This document shows positions 1 through 8,124 of a DNA stretch of 35,228 nt, in pieces. How positions within the stretch are numbered: position 1 is the first letter of the stretch; every line of letters begins with the position of its first letter. This DNA comes from Thermoguttaceae bacterium. Its GTDB lineage: Bacteria; Planctomycetota; Planctomycetia; Pirellulales; Thermoguttaceae. Below the pieces are notes generated by a model. That model did not search any database, was not told where the DNA came from, and saw only the letters and a list, made by a program, of their open reading frames with translations. A program made the position numbers and the translations under genes. The stretch is taken from contig JAGBDD010000195.1 of NCBI GenBank assembly GCA_017937685.1, positions 1 to 35,228 on the forward strand. The letters are read 5' to 3'.

Positions 1-590
1 CCGCGCGTTCGGCGGCTGCGGTCGGCGCTGTCGGCGATGTGTTGCAGTTCGACGATCGCGAAACGCGGCATCAGGAGCGGACTGTCGACGATTTTCGTTT
101 CCATCACGTCGGCGATGCGCCCGTCGATAACGACGCTGGTGTCAAGGATGAGCGGCTTAATTCCCTTCACGTTGCGCTGAAACTCGACGTAAGGAATAAC
201 AAACCGAAAATCGTTTCGCGTTTGCAAAAGAAAACTAACGCCGCAGTAACAGAAAGTAATCAGGAGCGCCGACGTAACGTTGCGCCGCAAATCGTCCCCC
301 GAACCGCTCGGGTCGCCCGCGACGTCCGCAAAGAACGGCTCCAACGCGAGCCCCATCAAGTACGTCGTCAACAAACCGACGAGCAACCCGAAATACACGG
401 CGGAAATCCACTCGATTTTTTTCTTGGGAAACGCCATATCGAGCGCGACGACGCCGAGCGCCGAAAGCAACATTAAGAAAAACGTCGCCAAACCGGCCGC
501 GCTCGAACCGGTCGCGCCGCCTCGAATAATCGCGACGCCGACGCCGCTCGTTACTAAAATAAAAACGCAACGCAAAATCAACAAAGGCAT
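1..590 (-). CDS. PIN/TRAM-type membrane protein (YacL-like), 3' end cut by window
   Basis: The minus strand is open from an ATG at 590 to the window edge (196 codons and two bases), so only the N-terminal part is present. The first ~135 residues hold about four hydrophobic helices (starting MPLLILRCVFILV). They are followed by a PIN-nuclease start, PLILDTSVVIDGRIADV near residues 150-166, with the expected early Asp, and by LMPRFAIVELQHIADS. This order (four membrane helices, then PIN, then presumably TRAM beyond the edge) is that of the YacL family of integral-membrane PIN-TRAM proteins. Nuclease activity is inferred from the family. A Shine-Dalgarno-like GGAAAGGA sits 7 bases before the ATG. 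The opposite-strand frames here are basic and Arg-rich and look like shadows. Confidence 0.8.
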   Translation of the reverse strand, partial: MPLLILRCVFILVTSGVGVAIIRGGATGSSAAGLATFFLMLLSALGVVALDMAFPKKKIEWISAVYFGLLVGLLTTYLMGLALEPFFADVAGDPSGSGDDLRRNVTSALLITFCYCGVSFLLQTRNDFRFVIPYVEFQRNVKGIKPLILDTSVVIDGRIADVMETKIVDSPLLMPRFAIVELQHIADSADRSRRTR

Positions 591-1135
591 AATCGAATCC
601 TTTCCCCGTCTTCCGACGTCGTTCGCAAACGCGCTCGTTCGAAACGCGAGCCGAAGCCGCCGCCCGGAAAACCCCGAGTCGACGTTATAATCGTTTTTAT
701 TAATTATAGCGCCGAACGCCCGGTCGCGCTAGCGCCCGCGTCTCGTTTTTTTCCTTTTTCACGCGAAAAAACGCGATTCGCCGCCGTCGCCGTTTCCCTC
801 GACGCGCTCCGCTCGACGCGCGGCGAAAAAGAAGGCTCTCGTCGTTAATACCTCGACCCCCGCTCAACCCGCGCCGCCGGAAAATTTTTGCGAAAAGACC
901 GGAGGAAACAAGCAAAAAATCTAGAAGCGCCCCTTGCGTTTTGCCCGCGTCGAGAGTATCATATAGAGAGCGGAAAAATCGGCGACGCGACGCGCGAGCG
1001 CTCTTTCGACGCCGCCGACCGCGCTTTTGAAAAATAACGCTATAGTCAACCGCATTATAACATCCCTTACCAACGCGCCGCCCTCGTCGCCGACAATTAG
1101 ACGCGACGAACCGACGTTAAGGAGACGAAAATCTA
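591..1135. other. Intergenic region between the YacL-like gene and metK
   Basis: These 545 bases separate divergent genes. The stretch 681-710 is AT-rich and carries TATAAT words in both orientations (plus 686-691, minus 708-703) that could serve the YacL-like gene, but no good -35 box goes with them. Bases 960-1020 are CG-rich and can fold, but I do not recognise a SAM riboswitch or other known leader. The minus-strand frame at 700-915 is Arg-rich with no family signal and is not called. Confidence 0.5.
934..962 (+). promoter_or_regulatory. Possible metK promoter
   Basis: TTGCGT (934-939), a 17-base spacer and TATCAT (957-962) precede metK. The -10 matches five of six sigma-70 positions, but the -35 only three. 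Use of this site would give a leader of about 165 nt. Weak call. Confidence 0.3.
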
Positions 1136-2290
1136 ATGGCGAAACGATATTTCACCAGCGAAGCCGTCGGCATGGGCCACCCGGACAAACTCGCCGACCG
1201 CGTTTCGGACAGCGTTCTCGACGCCTGCTTGGCGCAAGACCCTATGAGCCGCGTCGCCTGCGAAACGATGACGACGACCGGTTTGGCCGTCGTCGCGGGC
1301 GAAATTACGACGAAAGCGCAACTCGACTACCAACAAATCGTTCGCGGCGCTATCGAACGCGTCGGCTACACGGACGACGAATACGGCATTAACGCGAAAA
1401 CGTGCGCCGTGATGATCGCGCTCGACCGTCAAAGCCCGGACATCGCGCAAGGCGTCGACGCGTCCGACTCGAAAGACGTCGGCGCCGGCGACCAAGGGCT
1501 TATGTTCGGCTACGCTTGCAATCAAACGCCGGAGCTGATGCCGCTCCCGATCGCGTTGGCGCACCGCATTACGAACCGTTTGGCCGACCAACGTTTCGCG
1601 AAGGAAGTCGATTGGCTCCGCCCGGACTCGAAAAGTCAAGTTACCGTCGAATACGACGGCGACAAACCGGTTCGAATCGACGCCGTCGTCGTCTCGACGC
1701 AGCACGATCCGTCGATCGACCAAGCCGGTATTCGCGACTGGATTATTCCAAACGCGATTAATCCGTGCATTCCGGCCGAGCTTCTCGACGAAAACACGAA
1801 ATATTACGTCAACCCGACCGGCAAATTTGTCGTCGGCGGCCCGCACGGCGACTGCGGTCTCACCGGTCGCAAAATCATCGTCGACACCTACGGCGGTTGG
1901 GCCCGACACGGCGGCGGCGCGTTCTCCGGCAAAGACCCGACTAAGGTCGACCGCAGCGCCGCGTATATGGCTCGTTACGTCGCGAAAAACATCGTCGCGG
2001 CGGGTTTGGCCGACTCGTGCGAAGTCCAACTCGCTTACGCCATCGGCGTTTCGGAGCCGGTCAGCGTCCTGATCGACTTGGCCGGAACCGGCAAAGTTTG
2101 CGAAAAGAAACTCGCCGAAGCGGTTCGCGAAGTCTTCCCGCTCACCCCGCGCGGTATTATCGACACGCTCCAACTCCGTCGCCCGATTTACGAAAAGACC
2201 GCGTTCGGCGGGCACTTCGGTCGGAACGACGACGATTTCACTTGGGAAAAGACGGACAAAGTCGACGCCTTGAAAGCGCTTCTCGGCTAA
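1136..2290 (+). CDS. metK: S-adenosylmethionine synthetase
   Basis: Makes S-adenosylmethionine from methionine and ATP in the cytoplasm. The protein has 384 residues, the normal family length. The family motifs are all present: [13 protein letters not shown] near residue 14, [12 protein letters not shown] at 116-127 (ATP binding), [13 protein letters not shown] at 234-246 and the phosphate-binding loop GGGAFSGKD at 259-267. The C-terminus keeps [11 protein letters not shown] and [10 protein letters not shown]. The ATG at 1136 is chosen because TAAGGAG (1118-1124) lies at good spacing. The gene is monocistronic: it has its own leader and is followed by a strong terminator. Confidence 0.98.
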   Translation: MAKRYFTSEAVGMGHPDKLADRVSDSVLDACLAQDPMSRVACETMTTTGLAVVAGEITTKAQLDYQQIVRGAIERVGYTDDEYGINAKTCAVMIALDRQSPDIAQGVDASDSKDVGAGDQGLMFGYACNQTPELMPLPIALAHRITNRLADQRFAKEVDWLRPDSKSQVTVEYDGDKPVRIDAVVVSTQHDPSIDQAGIRDWIIPNAINPCIPAELLDENTKYYVNPTGKFVVGGPHGDCGLTGRKIIVDTYGGWARHGGGAFSGKDPTKVDRSAAYMARYVAKNIVAAGLADSCEVQLAYAIGVSEPVSVLIDLAGTGKVCEKKLAEAVREVFPLTPRGIIDTLQLRRPIYEKTAFGGHFGRNDDDFTWEKTDKVDALKALLG

Positions 2291-2644
2291 GCCCCCAAAC
2301 TTAAAACGACGTTAAACTCGTTTTAACCGTTAAAATCGGCAAGCGCGACCGTCGCAACCCGCCGTTCGCGCTTCGTTTTTCGCTTTGTCTCCGCGTCGTT
2401 CCCGCATAGAACGACGCGGAGAGCGTTTTTTTATTCGCTCGTTCTTTGTTTTTGCCCGCGTTCCGTCTTGCGCCGACGTTTTATTTTAAAGTTTTGGCGA
2501 AAATATTGTCGGACGCGCTTTCTTAGGCGCTCCCCCCTTCTTTACAACTTTTGTTATCGAGCTAAAATAAAATTGCGCGGCGTTCCCGTTGCGGTTGCGC
2601 GGCTTGATTTTTTCTCCAATAATCAACTTTGAAAGGCACATACA
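2291..2644. other. Intergenic region after metK
   Basis: Just after the metK stop lies TTTTAACCGTTAAAA (2321-2335), a near-perfect palindrome that contains one copy of the recurring word CGTTAAAATC (2328-2337). The metK terminator follows at 2388-2432. Bases 2433-2644 are T-rich on the plus strand. No small gene was recognised. GAAAGG at 2631-2636 is the ribosome binding site of the next gene. Confidence 0.6.
2388..2432 (+). terminator. metK intrinsic terminator
   Basis: A perfect 13-bp stem (TCTCCGCGTCGTT, 2388-2400, with AACGACGCGGAGA, 2410-2422) has a 9-base loop. It is followed after three bases by a run of seven T. Confidence 0.92.
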
Positions 2645-3586
2645 ATGGAAATGACTCGCAAGGATTTTTTGAAAGCGGTCGCGATCGCCGGAATGACGAC
2701 CACCTTTAGTTCCGCCGCTCCGTTCTCGGTTCTCGCTCAACAAGGCAAAAACGCCGCCGGCGCCGACGTCGATCTCGTCGCGTTGATGGGGGGCGAACCG
2801 GGCCAGATGTTCGAAAAAGGGATCGAAGTCCTCGGCGGGATGAAGCGTTTCGTCGACCGCGGCGCCAAGGTTGTTATCAAGCCGAACATCGGTTGGGACA
2901 AAAAACCGGAACTCGCCGCGAATACGAACCCGGAACTGATCGTCGCGATGATCAACGCCGCCAAAGACTGCGGCGCGAAGGAAATCGTCGTTTTCGACAA
3001 CACCTGCGACAACTGGCGCAAGTGCTATGAAAACAGCGGTATCGAAGAAGCCGCGAAAAAAGCGGGCGCGATCGTTATGCCGGCGAACGAAGAACGTCAT
3101 TACCGCGAAGTTTCGCTCCCTAAAGCGAAAGTCCTCAAAAAGACGCAAATTCACCAAGCGATTCTCGATTGCGACGTTTGGTTCAACGTCCCGGTTCTCA
3201 AGAACCACGGCGGCGCGAAAATGACGATCGCGATGAAAAACCTGATGGGTATCGTTCGCGACCGCCAAGCGTTCCACCGTCTCGGCCTCGACCAAGCGAT
3301 CGCCGACATTGGCACCTACGAAAAACCGGCTTGCTTGAACGTCGTCGACGCTTACCGCGCGATGAAATCGAACGGCCCGCGCGGTCGCAACGAAGCGGAC
3401 GTCGTTACGCCAAAATGCCTCTTTATGTCGACCGACCCGGTCGCCGTCGACGTCGCCGCGATTCGCACCTTCAACCAATTCCAAAAGATGCCGCTCGAAA
3501 ACGTTCGTTACGTCGCGATGGCCGAAGAGCTGAACCTTGGCGTCGCCGACCTGAGCAAACTCAACGTCGAACGCGTTCGTATGTAA
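2645..3586 (+). CDS. Secreted DUF362 family protein
   Basis: A 313-residue protein of the DUF362 family, whose biochemical role is not established. The N-terminus TRKDFLKAVAIAGM resembles a Tat signal with Arg-Lys instead of the twin Arg, followed by a hydrophobic stretch ending near SVLAQQ, so export is likely. Family features in the body are VVIKPNIGWDKKPE, NPELIVAMI, an Asp/Asn-rich FDNTCDNW, FNVPVLKNHGGAKMTIAMKN and the C-terminal STDPVAVDVAA. No ferredoxin Cys clusters are present. The start at 2645 is supported by GAAAGG 8 bases upstream; a second ATG at 2651 is possible. The next gene, 282 bases downstream on the same strand, encodes a membrane polyferredoxin, and the two probably form a unit in extracytoplasmic electron transfer (inferred). 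Confidence 0.88.
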   Translation: MEMTRKDFLKAVAIAGMTTTFSSAAPFSVLAQQGKNAAGADVDLVALMGGEPGQMFEKGIEVLGGMKRFVDRGAKVVIKPNIGWDKKPELAANTNPELIVAMINAAKDCGAKEIVVFDNTCDNWRKCYENSGIEEAAKKAGAIVMPANEERHYREVSLPKAKVLKKTQIHQAILDCDVWFNVPVLKNHGGAKMTIAMKNLMGIVRDRQAFHRLGLDQAIADIGTYEKPACLNVVDAYRAMKSNGPRGRNEADVVTPKCLFMSTDPVAVDVAAIRTFNQFQKMPLENVRYVAMAEELNLGVADLSKLNVERVRM

Positions 3587-3868
3587 TTTTCCGCTCGATT
3601 TTCTTTGCGCGTCGCCGTTTTCCGCTCTTCCTTTGAATCGACGGGGGGGGCGGCGACGTCGCGAAAATTCGACGCCGAACGTCCGTCTCCTTGAAGGCGC
3701 CGAAAGGGATTCAACGCGCTTTCGACGCTTAGGGAGACGTTTTGCCTTAAAGACGCGGGAGCGTTCTTCCCGTTAACCGACGCTCTCCCTCGACGCGCCG
3801 CGTTCGCCGGAGCGTTTTCGTTCTCCTTTCTTCCTATTATCCTTCGTTTTCACCGCTTTGGCCCGATT

Positions 3869-5770
3869 ATGCAAAACTCGCCCCGACCGGTTCGCCGTTT
3901 ATTCCGCGCCGCGACTTTCCGCTTCCTCCGCTGGACGCGCGTCGCGCTTGCCGCCGCCGTTTTCGTCGTTTTAACCTTATTTTTCCTCGACTTCGCCGGA
4001 TTCGTCCCGTCGCAAGCGGTTTGGCTCGCCAAAATTCAACTGATTCCGTCGCTTTTGGCGGGCTCGTTCGCGGTTTTCGCCGCGCTCGTCCTTTCGACGC
4101 TCCTTTTCGGTCGCCTTTACTGCTCGATCGTTTGTCCGTTGGGAATTTTCCAAGACGTCGCGGCGTTTTTGGCCCGTCGTTTCGCGAGCGTTTCTTATTT
4201 CTTCCAAAAGCGCAAGTTCGCGAAAGCGCAACGCGCCGAACAAGCGGCGGCGAACGCGTCCGACGCCGACGACTCCAAGTCGAAAACGCCGGTCAAACCG
4301 CCGCGCAAACCAAGTCGCGACTACCGTTACCGTCGCAATCCGCTCGTTTTCCGCGCCGTCTTTCTTGCGCTCGCCGTCGCGTCGATTCCGCTCGGTCTTC
4401 CTTTCCTCGCGCTTTTGGAGCCTTACGGCCTTTTCGGTCGAATCGCCGTCGCCGTTTTTAATCCCGTTTACTCGTTTGGCAACAACGCGCTCGAAGCCGT
4501 CGCGAAAACGTTCGAAAATTATACGTTTTACCGAGTCGACGCGTCGCCGGCGACTTGGGCGTCGTTCGGCGTCGGCGTCGCCTCGTTTCTGATTTTGCTC
4601 GTCTTCGCGCGACGTTACGGTCGCCTGTACTGCAATTCGATTTGCCCGGTCGGAACGATTTTGGGAGCGATTTCAAGATTTTCGTTCTTTAAAATTCGCT
4701 TCGACGCCGAAAAATGCGTCGGTTGCGGACTTTGCGCGAAGGCTTGCAAAAGTTCCTGCGTCGACGTTGAAAAACGCCGAGTCGACGCGTCCCGTTGCGT
4801 CGTTTGCTTCGACTGTTTAACCGTTTGCCGCAAAGACGCGCTTTCGTTCGTCCGGAACCGCAAGGTCGAACTCGCCCCGAGCGCCGCTCAAGCCGACGCC
4901 AACGCCCCGCAAACCGCCGCGAAATCGAACGTTCGCCCGCTCGACGCCCTTCTTTCGTCACGCGAGTCGGAACGCGTTCGTCGCGAAATCGCGTCGTTCG
5001 ACCGCGGCAAACGCGACTTCATCGCCCTCGGCGTCGCCGCGACGACGGTCGCCGTCGCCCGTTCCGTTTTCGGCGCCGACGAAACGCCCGTTTCCGAAAC
5101 CGCAAAATCGACGGAATCCGCCCCCCCCGCCGCTCCGATCGAAGCCGCCGAGCCATCCGCGCTCGACAAACCGGCGGATTACGGTCAAACGCCCTTCAAA
5201 CGCGAACACCCGATCGCGCCGCCGGGAGCCGTTTCGTTCGAACACTTCAACAAACGTTGCGTCGGCTGTTGGCTTTGCGTCTCGAAGTGTCCGTCGAAAG
5301 TCTTAAAACCGGCGACTTTAGAATACGGTCTCCGCGGCTTTATGCAACCGCGCGTCGTCTTTTCGCTCGAACATTTTTGCAACTTCGACTGCGTCGTTTG
5401 CGGCGAAGTTTGCCCGGCGGGCGCGATTCTTCCGCTTAAAATGGAGGAAAAACACCTGACGCAGATGGGACGCGTCGTTTTCATCAAGGAAAACTGCGTC
5501 GTTTACGCAAGAAACGAAAACTGCGGGGCCTGCTCCGAACACTGCCCGACGCAAGCGGTGAAGATGGTTCCTTACGGCGATCCGGAAGTCGGTTTGACGA
5601 TCCCCGAAACGAACGTCGACCTTTGCGTCGGTTGCGGCGCCTGCGAGTCGATCTGCCCGGCGCTTCCGTATTTAGCGATTTACATCGACGGCAATCCGGT
5701 TCAACTGAAAGCGAAACCGGTTCCGAAGGAAGAAGTTAAAGAAGTCAAACTCGACGATTTCGGCTTCTAA
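3869..5770 (+). CDS. Fused NapH-like membrane / NapG-like periplasmic polyferredoxin
   Basis: A 633-residue iron-sulfur membrane protein. The first half (about 1-330) is NapH-like: hydrophobic helices near 24-46, 58-80, 160-185 and 230-247, two CxxxCP motifs (C85/C89 in GRLYCSIVCP, C255/C259 in GRLYCNSICP), then two complete 4Fe-4S ligand sets (C283, C286, C289, C293 and C310, C313, C316, C320). A second export-like segment, RGKRDFIALGVAATT at 379-393, follows. Four more Cys clusters come after it (starting at C464, C504, C552 and C586). The layout suggests that electrons pass from membrane or cytoplasmic clusters to an external ferredoxin domain; the partner is unknown. NapH and NapG are normally separate proteins. 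No Shine-Dalgarno is evident before the ATG at 3869. Convergent with the EndoU-type gene. Confidence 0.88.
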   Translation: MQNSPRPVRRLFRAATFRFLRWTRVALAAAVFVVLTLFFLDFAGFVPSQAVWLAKIQLIPSLLAGSFAVFAALVLSTLLFGRLYCSIVCPLGIFQDVAAFLARRFASVSYFFQKRKFAKAQRAEQAAANASDADDSKSKTPVKPPRKPSRDYRYRRNPLVFRAVFLALAVASIPLGLPFLALLEPYGLFGRIAVAVFNPVYSFGNNALEAVAKTFENYTFYRVDASPATWASFGVGVASFLILLVFARRYGRLYCNSICPVGTILGAISRFSFFKIRFDAEKCVGCGLCAKACKSSCVDVEKRRVDASRCVVCFDCLTVCRKDALSFVRNRKVELAPSAAQADANAPQTAAKSNVRPLDALLSSRESERVRREIASFDRGKRDFIALGVAATTVAVARSVFGADETPVSETAKSTESAPPAAPIEAAEPSALDKPADYGQTPFKREHPIAPPGAVSFEHFNKRCVGCWLCVSKCPSKVLKPATLEYGLRGFMQPRVVFSLEHFCNFDCVVCGEVCPAGAILPLKMEEKHLTQMGRVVFIKENCVVYARNENCGACSEHCPTQAVKMVPYGDPEVGLTIPETNVDLCVGCGACESICPALPYLAIYIDGNPVQLKAKPVPKEEVKEVKLDDFGF

Positions 5771-5841
5771 CCGCTTGAAACGGCGTCGCTCCTCAAAAAA
5801 GCGGGAACGGCGCCGTCTTTTCATCAAAGCCCTCCTATTTT

Positions 5842-5884
5842 AACGCTCCTTTGCGCCTAAATTTTTAACGCGCTAAGGAGCGTT
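5842..5884. terminator. Shared hairpin between convergent genes
   Basis: AACGCTCCTT (5842-5851) pairs perfectly with AAGGAGCGTT (5875-5884). After one mismatch the stem continues with GCGC/GCGC around an AT-rich loop. The plus side is followed by TCGTTT only, so the T tract is weak. The position between convergent stops at 5770 and 5934 fits a bidirectional terminator. Confidence 0.6.
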
Positions 5885-5933
5885 TCGTTTGCCGCCGTCG
5901 TTCGGCTTTCCGAACCCGACAATCTCCGCAACA

Positions 5934-6554
5934 TTATTCTAAGAAATCTTTTTCGTCTGCCGAAACGACAATTCCGCGCCGTTCCTCTAAAGGAAAACGT
6001 CCGTAATCGGGAAAAGCCGTAACGCATTTCATCTCGTCGTCGACGCGCTCGGCGACAACGCGAATCGGCACCCCGAAACGCTCTTCGACGCAAACGTAAC
6101 GTTGCGGTCGCTCGCTTGCGTCGTTATTAGCGGCTTCTTGCCGAAACCAACGCGCGTTCGAGTCGCCGAGAATATCGGAAACTTCGTACATAAATCGTTC
6201 TCCCGTCCAAAAATCTGGAATTTGCGTCTTTCCGAATTTCGCGGCGTCCGGATTCGCGTGCCCGCCCGACCAACCGCGAACGGACGCCGTCGTTTCCGCT
6301 TCCGTTTTGGACGCTCGCACCGTTCGCGTTATCGGTTCGCCGAACAAAATATGCCGCGTTCGCTCCGCGTCGACGCGATTTTCGCCGCGCCGAACGGAGT
6401 TCAACTCCAGTTGTTCGCGAACGTACTCGAACCGCGCTCGTCGTTCTTCAAAAAAGTGGGTCGTCGAAAACGTTGGGTGATACTGCTTGTCGAAAAAATT
6501 CCAACAAAGCCGTTCTTCCGCCGCCGACGCGCTATCTTCTTTTCTCTCCGTCAT
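5934..6554 (-). CDS. Stand-alone EndoU-type nuclease (bacterial EndoU fold)
   Basis: A 206-residue protein. Its second half matches the bacterial EndoU nuclease pattern as I know it from C-terminal toxin domains of contact-dependent and other polymorphic toxins: RHILFG at 67-72, GGHANP at 98-103, FGKTQIPDFW at 107-116, YEVSDILGD, RWFRQ, then IRVVAE and CVTAFPDY. The probable catalytic set is His68, His99 and Lys109, all present. EndoU enzymes cleave RNA after uridines to leave 2',3'-cyclic phosphate ends. The first ~60 residues are charged, with no signal peptide and no toxin delivery domain. I see no immunity-gene candidate in the short gaps on either side. It is transcribed in the same direction as trpS, 157 bases downstream of it. 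The start is not marked by a clear ribosome binding site. A housekeeping RNase role is an alternative to a toxin role. Confidence 0.75.
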   Translation of the reverse strand: MTERKEDSASAAEERLCWNFFDKQYHPTFSTTHFFEERRARFEYVREQLELNSVRRGENRVDAERTRHILFGEPITRTVRASKTEAETTASVRGWSGGHANPDAAKFGKTQIPDFWTGERFMYEVSDILGDSNARWFRQEAANNDASERPQRYVCVEERFGVPIRVVAERVDDEMKCVTAFPDYGRFPLEERRGIVVSADEKDFLE

Positions 6555-6630
6555 TGTCGCGTCGAGCGACCGCGTTTTCCAACCGCTCGACTTTCGCTCT
6601 CCATTAAGTCGTTAACCAAGAAACAACTCT

Positions 6631-6657
6631 AGGCGCGACGAAAACTCCGCCGCGCCT
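6631..6657 (-). terminator. Possible trpS terminator
   Basis: AGGCGCG (6631-6637) pairs with CGCGCCT (6651-6657) around a 13-base loop. In the minus direction it is followed by AGAGTTGTTTCTT, a poor T tract; in the plus direction by TTTCGCGTTTTT. It lies between trpS and the EndoU-type gene, so those two are probably separate units. Confidence 0.4.
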
Positions 6658-6711
6658 TTCGCGTTTTTAAATAAAAACGTACTTCAACGCCGATTAAAGA
6701 CGCTAAAACCG

Positions 6712-7710
6712 TCAAACTCGCCCGAAACCGACAAGCCGACGCGCTTTATCGTAAGTCTCTTCAGCGATTTGGCGAGCGTAATCGCGCCCGCGGTCGAGCG
6801 TTTCGTCGACGATACCCGACTTCATCGTTTCAGCAAATTTGTCCTGCAACTCGGCCAAGAACGAACAAACGACTTCGGCGACTTCCTTCTTCAGATCGCC
6901 GTATCGAGCGTTCTCAAAATGTTTTTCCGCGTCGGGAATCGTTATTCCTTTGAAAACGGAGTAAATCGTCAGCAAATTCGAAACGCCGGGCTTGTTCGCT
7001 TCGTCGAAGTAAACGCCTTCGCCGGAGTCGGTAACGGCGCTCATAATCTTCTTGCGCGCTTCTTTTTCAGTATCGGTCAAGAAAATCGACGCTTTCGGAT
7101 TCTCGCAACTCTTGCTCATCTTCTTTTCCGGCGCTTGGAGGTCGCGAATTTTCGCGCCGACGGTCGGAATGAGCGGTTCCGGAACGACGAACGTTTCGCC
7201 GTATTTCGCGTTGAAGCGTTGCGCCAAGTTGCGCGCCAGTTCGACGTGTTGCTTTTGGTCGGCGCCGGTCGGAACGACGTGCGCGTTGTAAAGCAAAATG
7301 TCGGCCGCCATCAAAATCGGATAGGTGAAAAGCCCGCAGCCAATCTCCTTCTTTTTCTTCTCCTGCTCTTCGGACTTCGCCTTAAATTGCGTCATCCGCG
7401 ACATTTCGCCCATATACGCGGTGCATTCGAGAATCCAAGAGAGGTTCGCGTGCTGCGGCACTTCCGACTGAATGTAAATATGATTTTCGTCCGGAGAAAC
7501 GCCGCAAGCGAGGTACATCCCGACGACTTCGCGAATCCGACGATGAAGGAGTTCCGGGTCTTGCGGCACGGTGATCGCGTGCATATCCGGCACAAAAAGG
7601 AACGTTTCGTAATCGTTTTGATAATTAACGACCTGTTTGATTCCCCCGCAATAATTTCCGATCGTCAGCACGCCGCTCGGTTGCAAGCCGGTCAAGAGTC
7701 TTTTTTTCAT
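6712..7710 (-). CDS. trpS: Tryptophanyl-tRNA synthetase
   Basis: Class I enzyme charging tRNA-Trp in the cytoplasm. From the ATG at 7710 the protein has 332 residues, the usual bacterial length. It begins MKKRLLTGLQPSGVLTIGNY, in which TIGN (16-19) is the HIGH-equivalent. The KMSKS loop, EKKMSKS, ends at residue 201. Other family motifs are VPTGADQKQHVELARN and the FTYPILMAADILLY helix. The frame stays open upstream to 7866, but the added 52 residues match nothing in the family, and GGAAA just before 7710 supports the inner start. The gene is divergent from apgM. Confidence 0.97.
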   Translation of the reverse strand: MKKRLLTGLQPSGVLTIGNYCGGIKQVVNYQNDYETFLFVPDMHAITVPQDPELLHRRIREVVGMYLACGVSPDENHIYIQSEVPQHANLSWILECTAYMGEMSRMTQFKAKSEEQEKKKKEIGCGLFTYPILMAADILLYNAHVVPTGADQKQHVELARNLAQRFNAKYGETFVVPEPLIPTVGAKIRDLQAPEKKMSKSCENPKASIFLTDTEKEARKKIMSAVTDSGEGVYFDEANKPGVSNLLTIYSVFKGITIPDAEKHFENARYGDLKKEVAEVVCSFLAELQDKFAETMKSGIVDETLDRGRDYARQIAEETYDKARRLVGFGRV

Positions 7711-8124
7711 CGTTTTTCCAATTTCGCTTCTCAAATCAAGTTCCAAACGTTTCGCGACGGCCCGCCAAACGTCGACGTTAACATTATACCCGTTTTCCGC
7801 CGCTTCGCAAGCGGGGGCGTTCGTCGCCGCGCCGTCGTTTTTAAAAACGCCGCCGTCCGCGCGCATTAATTAAATATTGACAACAACGCGTAACATTTCA
7901 ACGATCGACGCCCGATTTCGCGTTCGGCGACGCTCGACTCGCCGCCTCGTCGGACGCTTGAAAAAAATTTTCTCCCCCGCTGGACGAAGCTGGAAAAATC
8001 GGTTAGAATAAGGGCGGATAGTTTTGGGAAGCGTCGTTAAAAACGCTCTTTCCAGCTTGTCGAACGCCGCGTTCGCCGTCGTTCGCCCTTAATTTGACGT
8101 TTGTTTGAAGACGAAAGGTTTGAA
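7711..8124. other. Divergent control region trpS / apgM
   Basis: A 414-base divergent spacer. It holds the apgM promoter (7981-8009) and an AT-rich block at 7863-7882 that probably contributes to trpS transcription, although no clean -35/-10 pair was found for trpS. No riboswitch or T-box motif was recognised. Confidence 0.5.
7981..8009 (+). promoter_or_regulatory. apgM promoter candidate
   Basis: TGGACG (7981-7986), a 17-base spacer and TAGAAT (8004-8009) match the sigma-70 consensus at four and five of six positions. The implied start of transcription lies about 110 bases before apgM. Confidence 0.55.

Noticed and set aside
963..1135. Possible SAM riboswitch in the metK leader.
   Set aside because: The leader is long and can fold, but the conserved core elements of known SAM riboswitches are not seen and no terminator alternative is evident.
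1665..1680. GGTTCGAATC, which resembles a tRNA T-arm.
   Set aside because: It lies inside metK and no cloverleaf can be drawn around it. No tRNA gene was found in the window.
1133..2215. Long open frame on the minus strand opposite metK.
   Set aside because: It is the antisense shadow of a clear metK; long antisense frames are common with this codon style. The same applies to the long antisense frames opposite trpS, apgM, mcsB and leuB.
6102..6632. Plus-strand open frame of 176 codons overlapping the EndoU-type gene.
   Set aside because: It is basic, Arg/Phe-rich and without family signal, while the minus strand shows the EndoU motifs.
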